Origin: Opitutaceae bacterium | GTDB taxonomy: Bacteria > Verrucomicrobiota > Verrucomicrobiia > Opitutales > Opitutaceae | Assembly: GCA_009919985.1 (NCBI GenBank) | Contig: RGAX01000170.1 | Coordinates: 1-6,149 of the forward strand | Length of the DNA: 6,149 nt | Direction: 5' to 3' | In this document: positions 1 to 5,524 of the stretch, one piece after another | Position numbering within the stretch: position 1 is the first letter of the stretch | How the letters are laid out: each line of letters starts with the position of its first letter | Position numbers and translations under genes: made by a program | Notes under the pieces: model-generated | Told to the model about the DNA's origin: nothing | Databases searched by the model: none | What the model saw: only the letters and a program-made list of their open reading frames with translations

Positions 1-99
1 GCGCTCCCAATTTCTGTCTGAAATCGCGATCCACCTGCGTGTGCCCCTGCCAGCCCTCGCCGCCGATTTTCAGACCGCCCTCGCGCGCCAAAACCGCCA
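1..99 (+). repeat. Direct repeat copy 1 (dnaG segment, exact)
   Basis: Bases 1-99 are identical, base for base, to 473-571 in the same orientation; base 100 (t) differs from base 572 (g). The repeat starts at the first base of the window, so its true left end is unknown. The block codes for the end of the primase RNA polymerase domain. The 472-base offset is not a multiple of three, so the two copies lie in different frames relative to the sequence that follows. This could be a tandem duplication of a 472-base unit (100-571) whose first copy is mostly outside the window, or an assembly artefact. Confidence 0.95.
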
Positions 100-127
100 T
101 CGCTCCTCAAGGTACCTCCATTACTGA
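2..127 (+). pseudogene. dnaG: dnaG fragment, duplicated piece with early stop
   Basis: Read in the frame starting at base 2, this stretch encodes the same peptide as the later copy, from RSQFLSEIAIHLRVPLPALA through ARQNR at about base 97. It then runs out of frame through the junction at 99/100 to a TGA at 125-127. The peptide corresponds to the end of the bacterial primase catalytic domain, just before the helicase-binding region. No start codon is visible and the fragment is open at the left edge, so it would be the tail of a primase truncated before its C-terminal domain. It may not exist in the genome if the 99-base repeat is an assembly error. Confidence 0.6.
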
Positions 128-647
128 GGGTCAACTCGTCTTGTTGCGGCGCTACCACACGCAGGTCGAATGTTTCTTCGACAGTGACAGCGCGGGACAA
201 AAAGCCGCGCTGCGTTTTCTGCCTATGGCCCTCAAAGCCGGCCTCGAAGTACGCTTCCTAACGCTCGCCGGCGCCTCGAAACTCGATCCTGATCTGCTTT
301 TTCTAGAGCGCGGGCTACCCGCCTACGAAGAAGTCCGTCGTGGCGCCCAGAGTGCGATGGCGTTTGCGTGTCGCGCCACCTTGCCCGATCCCGCCAACGC
401 CACCTCCGAACACAAAACCCGCTCTGCCCAGGCACTTTACGAACTTATTGCCGCGGCCGAAAGCCAGGTCGCGCGCTCCCAATTTCTGTCTGAAATCGCG
501 ATCCACCTGCGTGTGCCCCTGCCAGCCCTCGCCGCCGATTTTCAGACCGCCCTCGCGCGCCAAAACCGCCAGCCCTACTTAACCGCGTGCTCGCCGAATT
601 CGAGCAGAACAGTTGGCCCGGCCGCGAACACCTCGATACCCTGCTAG
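39..647 (+). pseudogene. dnaG: DNA primase middle fragment (TOPRIM C-terminal half)
   Basis: The primase-like part runs from about base 96 to 570. The ATG at 39 lies in the repeat, out of its native frame, so the first 19 residues are spurious; residues after about 178 are also out of frame, up to the TAG stop at 645-647. The real part begins AIAPQGTSITEGQ, a well-known DnaG stretch. The TOPRIM metal-binding DxD follows as FFDSDSAGQKAA (Asp codons 180-182 and 186-188), then a DPD motif (LDPDLLF), then the helical end of the RNA polymerase domain. DnaG makes the RNA primers for replication at the fork. The zinc-finger domain and the catalytic EGYMD-type glutamate would lie to the left and are absent. 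As drawn, the gene cannot make a normal primase. Confidence 0.75.
473..571 (+). repeat. Direct repeat copy 2 (dnaG segment, exact)
   Basis: This is the second copy of the 99-base block at 1-99, with no mismatch. In this copy the upstream sequence joins smoothly and in frame to the TOPRIM-containing dnaG piece, so the left flank looks native. The right flank does not: after base 571 the coding sense moves to another frame, and the expected primase hinge is missing. Confidence 0.95.
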
Positions 648-901
648 AAACGCACGAAGAACGCACTCTCGTCGCTACCCTCATCTTTAACGCACTCGAG
701 TTGGACGACCCCGCCAAGGTCGCCGCCGCCGGTTTACAGCAATTACGTGCCCGCGCCCTCGAGCCCCGCCTCCGCCAAATAGAACTTGCTTTGGCCAACC
801 CCCAACCGGACAGTGATTTTGACCCTATTTCACTCTTGAAAGAACGCTCAGAACTTCAACGTCAGTTACGCCAGCCCATCACGCTCAATCTCGTCGGTTG
901 A
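572..901 (+). pseudogene. dnaG: DNA primase C-terminal fragment (helicase-binding region)
   Basis: This frame reads ALLNRVLAEFEQNSWPG and continues to the TGA at 899-901. It ends in a helical, Glu/Gln/Arg-rich tail (LLKERSELQRQLRQPI) typical of the DnaG C-terminal DnaB-binding domain. A GTG at 587 is the first possible start, but no ribosome site precedes it; the native sequence clearly extended further upstream. It is not in frame with the TOPRIM piece ending at 571. Compared with E. coli DnaG, roughly 40-60 residues between the two parts are missing. It lies 43 bases before rpoD, the classic dnaG-rpoD neighbourhood. I infer that it is the genuine 3' end of dnaG, wrongly or truly joined to the repeat. 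Confidence 0.7.
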
Positions 902-920
902 GCGTCTTTTTGCGTTTTTT
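881..920 (+). terminator. Terminator-like hairpin over the dnaG stop codon
   Basis: ACGCTCAA (881-888) pairs perfectly with TTGAGCGT (898-905). A T-G wobble and a C-G pair can extend the stem inward, leaving a five-base loop at 891-895. T-rich sequence follows (907-911 and 915-920), interrupted by GCG. The dnaG stop codon TGA (899-901) is inside the right arm, so ribosomes finishing dnaG would melt the hairpin. It could partly terminate or process the transcript between dnaG and rpoD. Confidence 0.5.
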
Positions 921-944
921 AAGACTTCAGCACATTCATTATTT

Positions 945-2789
945 ATGCCGCGCAAAGCCAAGTCCGCCGTTTCCGCCCAATCCGAAGCCGTTGAGGCCGT
1001 CCTCAACCGCCAGCCGAATGCCCCCGCCGATTCCACCGAGGGCGTTCCCGCCGTGCCCGGCAGCATCAACGAAAAAATTCGCCAACTGATTCGCCACTCC
1101 AAGGAACAGGGCTACCTCACCTTCGACGACATCAACGAGGCCCTCCCCGAGTCCGTCGAAAACCAAGAGGAAATCGATAACGTCCTCTCCATTTTACAGA
1201 ACCTCGAAATAGAAATCCTTGAGCCCGATCAGGTCGAAGATTTTAAGGCCCGCCAGGAAGAAGCCGAAGAGGAAGAATCCCGCACCTCACAAAACGACAT
1301 CTTGGACGACCCCGTCCGAATGTACCTCAAGCAGATGGGCCAAGTCCCCCTGCTCACGCGCGAACAAGAAGTTGAAATTTCCAAGCGCATCGAAAACGCC
1401 GAAGCTAAGGCCATGGACGCCCTCTTCGTCGCCTCCGCCGTCGGCGCGCACATCGGCACCCTCGGCGCCAAGCTTATCACCCGAGAGGAGCGTTTCGATC
1501 GAATCGTCATCGACAAGAAAATCGAGTCCCGCGACGCCTACTTCAAGGGCCTCGAAAAACTCGTCGAACTTACCCAAAAATCCGAAGCCGGCACCGCCGA
1601 AGCTTGGGCCGAGTACGTCAAAGCCCGCACCGAAGCCGACCGCAAACGCATCCACGCGAAGTTCAAAAAACGCGAAAACATCCTGCGCGGTACCTTCGGC
1701 AAGTACTTCTTTAAACTCAAAGTCTACGAGGAATACCTCGAAGCATTGCGCCCCGCCCTCGAGGAAATTGAGACGCTCCTCGCCCAGCTCGACCGCGCGA
1801 AGCACCCCAAGACCAAGAAGGACGCTGCCCTAGATACCAAGGCCATCAACGCCCGTCTCAAACAAGTTGAAGCCGCTCAGCGTATCGCACCGGCCGACCT
1901 CCTCAAAGTCGTCGCCCAAAGCAACGTCCACATCCGCGAGGCCCACCAAGCTAAGACCGAGATGGTCGAAGCCAATCTACGTCTGGTGATCTCGATCGCG
2001 AAGAAATACACCAATCGAGGTCTCTCCTTCCTCGACCTCATTCAAGAAGGTAACATGGGCCTCATGAAGGCCGTCGAGAAATTCGAATACCGCCGCGGTT
2101 ACAAATTCTCGACCTACGCCACCTGGTGGATCCGTCAGGCCATCACCCGCTCCATCGCCGACCAAGCCCGCACCATTCGCATCCCGGTCCATATGATCGA
2201 GACGCTGAACAAGGTCATGCAGGTCCAAAAACAACTTCTCCAGGAATTCGGCCATGAGCCGACCCCGGAAGAAGTGGCCGACGAGATGAACCTGCCCGTC
2301 GAACGCGTGCAGCAGATCATGAAGATGGCCCAACAGCCCATCTCCCTGCAGTCCCCCGTCGGTGACGGCGACGACACCTCTTTTGGTGATTTCATCGAGG
2401 ATAAATCCGCTGAGAATCCCTACGACATGACCGCTTATTCGCTCCTGCGCGAAAAGATCATCGATGTCCTAGACACTCTCACCGAGCGCGAACGCCGCGT
2501 GCTCTCCCTGCGCTTCGGCCTAGTCGATGGTTACAGCCGCACCCTCGAAGAAGTCGGTAAACAATTCAAAGTCACCCGCGAGCGCATTCGCCAAATCGAA
2601 GCTAAAGCCCTTCGCAAAATGCGCCACCCCACGCGCATTCGCCAACTCCACGGCTTCTTCGACGCCGAGCAGATCGACAACGCTCAGAACTTGCTCAAAG
2701 TTGCCGCCACCGCCCGCCTTCCCGGCTTGCCCGGCGGACCAGCGATGCCCGGCTTCTTGCCCACCATCCCCGGCCCGAAATCCTCTTAA
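945..2789 (+). CDS. rpoD: RNA polymerase primary sigma factor RpoD (sigma-70)
   Basis: This is the complete 614-aa housekeeping sigma factor, which directs RNA polymerase to -10/-35 promoters. Region 1.1-like helices lie at about residues 41-93 (INEKIRQLIRHSKEQGYLTF), followed by an acidic stretch (104-111). Region 1.2 is at 121-151 (DDPVRMYLKQMGQVPLLTRE). A long charged non-conserved region spans about 152-335. Region 2 is at 336-423, with the core-binding and -10 reading helices (ANLRLVISIAKKYTNRGLSF; TYATWWIRQAITRSIADQAR). Region 3 is at about 424-490. Region 4, with the -35 helix-turn-helix, is at 500-571 (TLEEVGKQFKVTRERIRQIE). About 43 residues follow region 4.2, ending in a Pro/Gly-rich tail, whereas E. 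coli RpoD stops almost at once there. The ATG at 945 is used because it gives a full region 1.1; no clear Shine-Dalgarno precedes it. It sits 43 bases after dnaG. Confidence 0.98.
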   Translation: MPRKAKSAVSAQSEAVEAVLNRQPNAPADSTEGVPAVPGSINEKIRQLIRHSKEQGYLTFDDINEALPESVENQEEIDNVLSILQNLEIEILEPDQVEDFKARQEEAEEEESRTSQNDILDDPVRMYLKQMGQVPLLTREQEVEISKRIENAEAKAMDALFVASAVGAHIGTLGAKLITREERFDRIVIDKKIESRDAYFKGLEKLVELTQKSEAGTAEAWAEYVKARTEADRKRIHAKFKKRENILRGTFGKYFFKLKVYEEYLEALRPALEEIETLLAQLDRAKHPKTKKDAALDTKAINARLKQVEAAQRIAPADLLKVVAQSNVHIREAHQAKTEMVEANLRLVISIAKKYTNRGLSFLDLIQEGNMGLMKAVEKFEYRRGYKFSTYATWWIRQAITRSIADQARTIRIPVHMIETLNKVMQVQKQLLQEFGHEPTPEEVADEMNLPVERVQQIMKMAQQPISLQSPVGDGDDTSFGDFIEDKSAENPYDMTAYSLLREKIIDVLDTLTERERRVLSLRFGLVDGYSRTLEEVGKQFKVTRERIRQIEAKALRKMRHPTRIRQLHGFFDAEQIDNAQNLLKVAATARLPGLPGGPAMPGFLPTIPGPKSS

Positions 2790-2793
2790 GGAG
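2788..2793 (+). promoter_or_regulatory. Ribosome binding site of the lipoprotein gene
   Basis: AAGGAG begins within the rpoD stop codon TAA (2787-2789) and lies 11 bases before the ATG at 2805. It is the best Shine-Dalgarno on the plus strand here, and it fixes the start of the lipoprotein gene. Its overlap with the rpoD stop suggests that translation of the two genes may be coupled. Confidence 0.75.
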
Positions 2794-2804
2794 TTACCCG
2801 ACCG

Positions 2805-3170
2805 ATGTCACACACCGCCCGCGCGCTCTTGCCGCTGGCGGTGTTTTTTTTGCTTACCGGGTGCGGTACCGCGCCCGCGCCCAAAACCGCCAGCACCCCC
2901 ACGACGGAACTTGCGCCCAGCCCTAATCTTTACGTCGGCCGCATCCTAGCGATCGACCTCGAGCGCCACTTTGCCTTCGTGGCGCTCACCCCCTCCGCTC
3001 CACCCATCGCGCTGCAACCCGATATGGTACTGCTCGCGCGCAACGATGAACTGCGCTCAACGGCAAACCTTCGCACCAGCCGTCAGCTCCGCGGCCGCAC
3101 CCTAGGCGTTCAAATCATCGCGGGCCAACCAACCGTGGGTGATGAAGTTGTGTTTCCGACCCTGCCGTAG
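2805..3170 (+). CDS. Small uncharacterised lipoprotein
   Basis: The 121-aa protein has a lipoprotein signal peptide: one Arg near the start, a hydrophobic core (LLPLAVFFLL, residues 8-17) and a lipobox LTGC with the lipidated cysteine at position 20. A Pro/Thr/Ala-rich linker (about 21-40) tethers a globular part of about 80 residues. That part looks all-beta, with alternating hydrophobic strands (NLYVGRILAIDLERHFAFVA, IALQPDMVLLAR, LGVQIIAGQPTVGDEVVFP). The repeated Gly/Asp turns and closing GDEVVF resemble a small beta-barrel, but I cannot name a family. The mature protein should be membrane-anchored, facing the periplasm. The gene starts 15 bases after rpoD with a good AAGGAG, so it probably shares the rpoD transcript. 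A terminator-like hairpin with a T8 run lies in its first codons. Confidence 0.88.
   Translation: MSHTARALLPLAVFFLLTGCGTAPAPKTASTPTTELAPSPNLYVGRILAIDLERHFAFVALTPSAPPIALQPDMVLLARNDELRSTANLRTSRQLRGRTLGVQIIAGQPTVGDEVVFPTLP
2812..2851 (+). terminator. Terminator-like hairpin with T8 inside the lipoprotein 5' end
   Basis: ACACCGCC (2812-2819) pairs perfectly with GGCGGTGT (2837-2844) around a 17-base loop, and the right arm runs into eight Ts (2844-2851). The structure begins 7 bases after the lipoprotein ATG. Ribosomes starting at that ATG would cover the left arm, so any termination would depend on translation. It may end part of the rpoD transcripts. The long loop and its position inside a gene lower my confidence. 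Confidence 0.4.
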
Positions 3171-3173
3171 ACT

Positions 3174-3210
3174 AGTTGGCCGCCCGCGGCCTAACTCGCT
3201 TTCCCTCTTT
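3174..3210 (+). terminator. GC-rich hairpin between lipoprotein gene and tatA
   Basis: Four bases after the lipoprotein stop, AGTT plus GGCCG (3174-3182) pairs with CGGCC plus AACT (3187-3191 and 3193-3196). There is one bulged T (3192) and a CCCG loop. The following sequence is only loosely T-rich (3200-3210, ttt ccc tcttt). It may be a weak intrinsic terminator or an mRNA-stabilising structure in the 74-base lipoprotein-tatA gap. Confidence 0.35.
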
Positions 3211-3244
3211 ACAGCCCCGTCCTCCAGCCTACGTTGCCAACACT

Positions 3245-3478
3245 ATGACCGCTGCTCCCATTACCTTTGCTGGCGTCCTTGGACTCGGCGCCCCCGAGCT
3301 CATTGTTATTCTCATCATTTTGCTCGTACTCTTCGGCGGCTCCAAACTCCCGTCCCTCGCTAAAGGCCTCGGCCAATCGATCAAAGAATTTAAGAACGCG
3401 TCCAAAGATGAACCCGTGAGCGAGAAGCCCGCCGATCCCAAAAAGATCGAAACGCCTAAAACGCACGGCACTAACTGA
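3245..3478 (+). CDS. tatA: Twin-arginine translocase subunit TatA
   Basis: The 77-aa protein is a typical TatA/TatE, a component of the Tat system that exports folded proteins across the inner membrane. A short N-terminal stretch leads to one transmembrane helix at about residues 18-30, entered by the usual Pro-Glu (APELIVILIILLVLFG). The conserved Phe-Gly hinge (30-31) and an amphipathic helix (SKLPSLAKGLGQSIKEFKNA, about 33-52) follow. The tail from 53 on is charged and Lys/Pro-rich, as is common for TatA. I use ATG 3245. An in-frame TTG at 3176 would add 23 residues of Pro/Arg-rich sequence not seen in TatA. No clear Shine-Dalgarno precedes 3245. No tatB or tatC lies in the window. A strong terminator follows 24 bases after the stop, so tatA is the last gene of the plus-strand group. 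Confidence 0.95.
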   Translation: MTAAPITFAGVLGLGAPELIVILIILLVLFGGSKLPSLAKGLGQSIKEFKNASKDEPVSEKPADPKKIETPKTHGTN

Positions 3479-3566
3479 GTCGGCCCCCCCGCCCAGCACC
3501 GAGCGCGTCCCACCGGACGCGCTTTTTTCATGCCCTGTGGCAGCGCTGTTTCAAATCCGTCACGCC
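3479..3566. other. Convergent intergenic spacer
   Basis: The 88 bases between the tatA stop and the methyltransferase stop hold the tatA terminator, a run of seven Cs (3484-3490) and a perfect 8-base palindrome CAGCGCTG (3541-3548). There is no sign of a gene, and no terminator directed at the minus-strand operon. Confidence 0.7.
3503..3528 (+). terminator. Intrinsic terminator after tatA
   Basis: GCGCGTCC (3503-3510) and GGACGCGC (3515-3522) form a perfect 8-bp GC-rich stem with a CACC loop, followed at once by six Ts (3523-3528). The A at 3502 can also pair with the first T. There is no matching T run for the minus strand, so it acts on the tatA side only. Confidence 0.92.
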
Positions 3567-4235
3567 CTACGGCTTCACGCCGCAGCCGTAAACCCACATG
3601 GGCCGCGTCGCGACCTTCACCTCCTTAAAACCCGCCCGTCTAAGAAACGCATCGATCTCCGGCACCGAAGAACATTTTGAAATATGCGAGGGCCGCGCAC
3701 CTGGTGCGATTTTCCGACTTGCCTCAAACATCGCCCAACCCGCGTCAGAAGCGATATCCGCATTATCGCAATAAAACCGCCCGCCCGGCTTCAAGACGCG
3801 CATCGCCTCTAAAACATACGTATAGCGATCCCATTCCTCGAGGTGCATGAACACCACCGTCGTATAAACCACATCAACCGAAGCATCAGGAATAGGCTGC
3901 AAGTCGTAACCCGAAATTTCCTGTAGCCTCGTGTTAGATAGGCCAATCAAACGCCGCCCCGCGAGGGTGATCATGTTTGGTGAAACATCGCAGCCGATCC
4001 ACTCACGCACGAGCGGCGCCAGGACCCTGCCCACCCGACCGACACCACAGCCGATCTCTAAAAAAATATCATCCGGCTTGATGCCCGTCGTCGCTCGCAG
4101 GATATCGAGAGTATCCTCTGCGTCCGCGTGAAATTTTTCCTCATCGGTATAACCCGACACGACCATGTAAGCATCTTCCTTCGTCGTGGAAAGCGACGTC
4201 CAAACCGCCTTATAATCCGCACGCAGTTGACTCAT
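3567..4235 (-). CDS. Class I SAM-dependent methyltransferase
   Basis: The 222-aa soluble protein has a Rossmann-type methyltransferase core. Motif I, the SAM-binding glycine loop, is FLEIGCGVGRVG at residues 58-69. The acidic end of strand 2 is GCDVSPNMI (81-89), where Asp83 probably contacts the ribose. Strand 4 is SVDVVYTTVVFMHL (119-132), followed by the post-strand motif MRVLKPGGRFYCDN (145-158), all typical of the Methyltransf_11/25 group. The substrate cannot be read from the sequence. I chose ATG 4235; a TTG at 4262 would add nine weak residues. No Shine-Dalgarno is evident. It begins 49 bases after the ABC permease stop on the same strand, so it may be the last gene of that operon, although a functional link is not visible. 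No terminator was found after its stop. Confidence 0.9.
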   Translation of the reverse strand: MSQLRADYKAVWTSLSTTKEDAYMVVSGYTDEEKFHADAEDTLDILRATTGIKPDDIFLEIGCGVGRVGRVLAPLVREWIGCDVSPNMITLAGRRLIGLSNTRLQEISGYDLQPIPDASVDVVYTTVVFMHLEEWDRYTYVLEAMRVLKPGGRFYCDNADIASDAGWAMFEASRKIAPGARPSHISKCSSVPEIDAFLRRAGFKEVKVATRPMWVYGCGVKP

Positions 4236-4284
4236 GCCCAAGAAGCCAACGCCCACCGCCAATCACGTCAAGCGAGGCGCACCG

Positions 4285-5514
4285 TCAATCTGAGCGCAAT
4301 GCCTCAACCGGACTCAACCGGGAGGCTCGGATCGCCGGATAAAGCCCCGCGACCACGCCCACCAGGCCACTGAACAACACCCCGATCGCCAACGCCGCCG
4401 GCGAGAGCTCAGGACGATTCGCTTCCACCACAATTTTTTGTAGAAGCATAATCAAAAACACGCTCGCAACCATCCCCATCACTCCGCCCGCCGCCGCCAG
4501 CGCGATTGATTCACCCAAAATTTGGATCAAAATATCCATGCGCTTAGCCCCAAGTGCGCGCCGCACCCCGATTTCACGTACACGTTCGTTGATCGAGGCT
4601 AGCATCACATTCATAATCCCAATCCCGCCCACGATCAACCCGATCACCGCCACTCCACCGAGCGACACCACATAGCTCCGCCGCGTCTCCTCAAAGCGTT
4701 GGAGTAAATCTTCACGCGTTTCGAAACGGATATCCTGAATCCCGCGATGCGTGTGCGTGAGCACATTGGCGATCTGCTGCAACACGATCGGGATGTCTGC
4801 CACATCGGCGACTTTCACGTTGAGCACATCCACGTTTTCATCGAGCCGGTACAACGTCTGCAACGTCGTCAGGGGAATAAACACCGCCTGATTTTTCGAA
4901 CTAAATCCCCCGCCCATTCCGCTACGATATTCGCGCAACACTCCGACCACCGTAAACGGCTGGCCATTGATCGTGACGACGCGATCCAAAGCATCCGTCC
5001 CACGCGGGAAAAGTTGATCGACGATATTTGATCCGAGCACAACCACCTGCGTCTGCAGTTCATTATCTAGGTCTCCGATCGTCCGGCCCATCTGCACATC
5101 AAAACGATCCATCACAAACGTAGCCGGTAATACCCCGCGCACATTTTGCCACGTCGCACGTCCTTGAAACGAAATGCGCCCGCCACCCGGAATCGTCACC
5201 TCCGCCGTGACGTTTTGCGCCAACGGCACCGCGGCCAAAATCGCATCCACATCGTTTAAGGTACGCCCCGGCGAAAGTGCCGCAATCTCACGCTGCGCCT
5301 CAGGTGCGGGCCGCGACATGACACTGATCCGCTCGATCCCGCCCGTCTCGTAAATCATCGTCTCCATCCCGCGCAAAAGTCCCTTCACTACGCCGAGCAT
5401 GCCCACAAGCGCCGCAGCTCCCAACATGATCCCAAAAAGTGTCAGAAACGAGCGCAGTTTATGCGCCAGCACCTCGTTCCAACCACTGCCGATGCCCATT
5501 AAAATCTGGCGCAT
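4285..5514 (-). CDS. MacB/FtsX-family ABC transporter permease
   Basis: The complete 409-aa inner-membrane permease has the MacB layout. A cytoplasmic N-terminus (ANEVLAHKLRSFLT-like: NEVLAHKLRSFLTLFGIMLG) leads into TM1 at about 22-45. A periplasmic MacB_PCD-type domain covers about 46-280. The FtsX-like three-helix bundle has TM2 about 283-305, TM3 about 333-357 and TM4 about 373-393. The cytoplasmic coupling segment after TM2, INERVREIGVRRALGAKRMD (308-327), and the terminal ASRLSPVEALR (397-407) are hallmark MacB/LolC-type motifs. There is no fused ATPase, so it needs a separate ATP-binding subunit, which is not in the window. The family drives export or extrusion of peptides, macrolides or lipoproteins through a periplasmic adaptor; the substrate here is unknown. 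It starts 8 bases after the adaptor gene with GAGG at 6 bases from the ATG, so the two are surely co-transcribed. Confidence 0.95.
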   Translation of the reverse strand: MRQILMGIGSGWNEVLAHKLRSFLTLFGIMLGAAALVGMLGVVKGLLRGMETMIYETGGIERISVMSRPAPEAQREIAALSPGRTLNDVDAILAAVPLAQNVTAEVTIPGGGRISFQGRATWQNVRGVLPATFVMDRFDVQMGRTIGDLDNELQTQVVVLGSNIVDQLFPRGTDALDRVVTINGQPFTVVGVLREYRSGMGGGFSSKNQAVFIPLTTLQTLYRLDENVDVLNVKVADVADIPIVLQQIANVLTHTHRGIQDIRFETREDLLQRFEETRRSYVVSLGGVAVIGLIVGGIGIMNVMLASINERVREIGVRRALGAKRMDILIQILGESIALAAAGGVMGMVASVFLIMLLQKIVVEANRPELSPAALAIGVLFSGLVGVVAGLYPAIRASRLSPVEALRSD

Positions 5515-5520
5515 AAATAG

Positions 5521-5524
5521 CCTC
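5521..5524 (-). promoter_or_regulatory. Ribosome binding site of the permease gene
   Basis: On the minus strand GAGG lies 6 bases before the permease ATG and overlaps the adaptor stop codon (TGAGG). This placement confirms the start and suggests translational coupling of adaptor and permease. Confidence 0.65.

Noticed and set aside
100..571. Invertible or recombinase-driven dnaG switching as an explanation for the repeat
   Set aside because: The repeats are direct, no recombinase gene or inverted site is visible, and an assembly error or simple tandem duplication explains it more simply.
560..573. A 14-base match (ccaaaaccgccagc) between the dnaG junction and 2881-2894 in the lipoprotein gene
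   Set aside because: It is short and made of common codon pairs, in unrelated coding contexts. It is probably chance, although it touches the dnaG breakpoint.
315..798. Minus-strand open frames across dnaG (315-563, 445-798)
   Set aside because: Antisense shadows of GC-rich coding sequence with Arg/Ala/Gly-rich products. The plus strand carries recognisable primase sequence.
1219..1833. Long open frames overlapping rpoD on both strands (for example 1219-1833 plus, 1287-1805 minus, 1977-2333 minus)
   Set aside because: They are low-complexity translations in other frames of a clearly real, conserved rpoD. They show no domain and no ribosome site.
3176..3244. TTG start at 3176 for tatA
   Set aside because: It would add 23 residues before the normal TatA N-terminus, and it falls within the GC-rich hairpin at 3174-3196.
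3541..3548. Perfect palindrome CAGCGCTG in the convergent spacer
   Set aside because: Eight bases with no loop and no T run; such palindromes occur by chance in GC-rich DNA.
4236..4262. TTG start at 4262 for the methyltransferase
   Set aside because: It adds only nine residues without a ribosome site; ATG 4235 is a better start.
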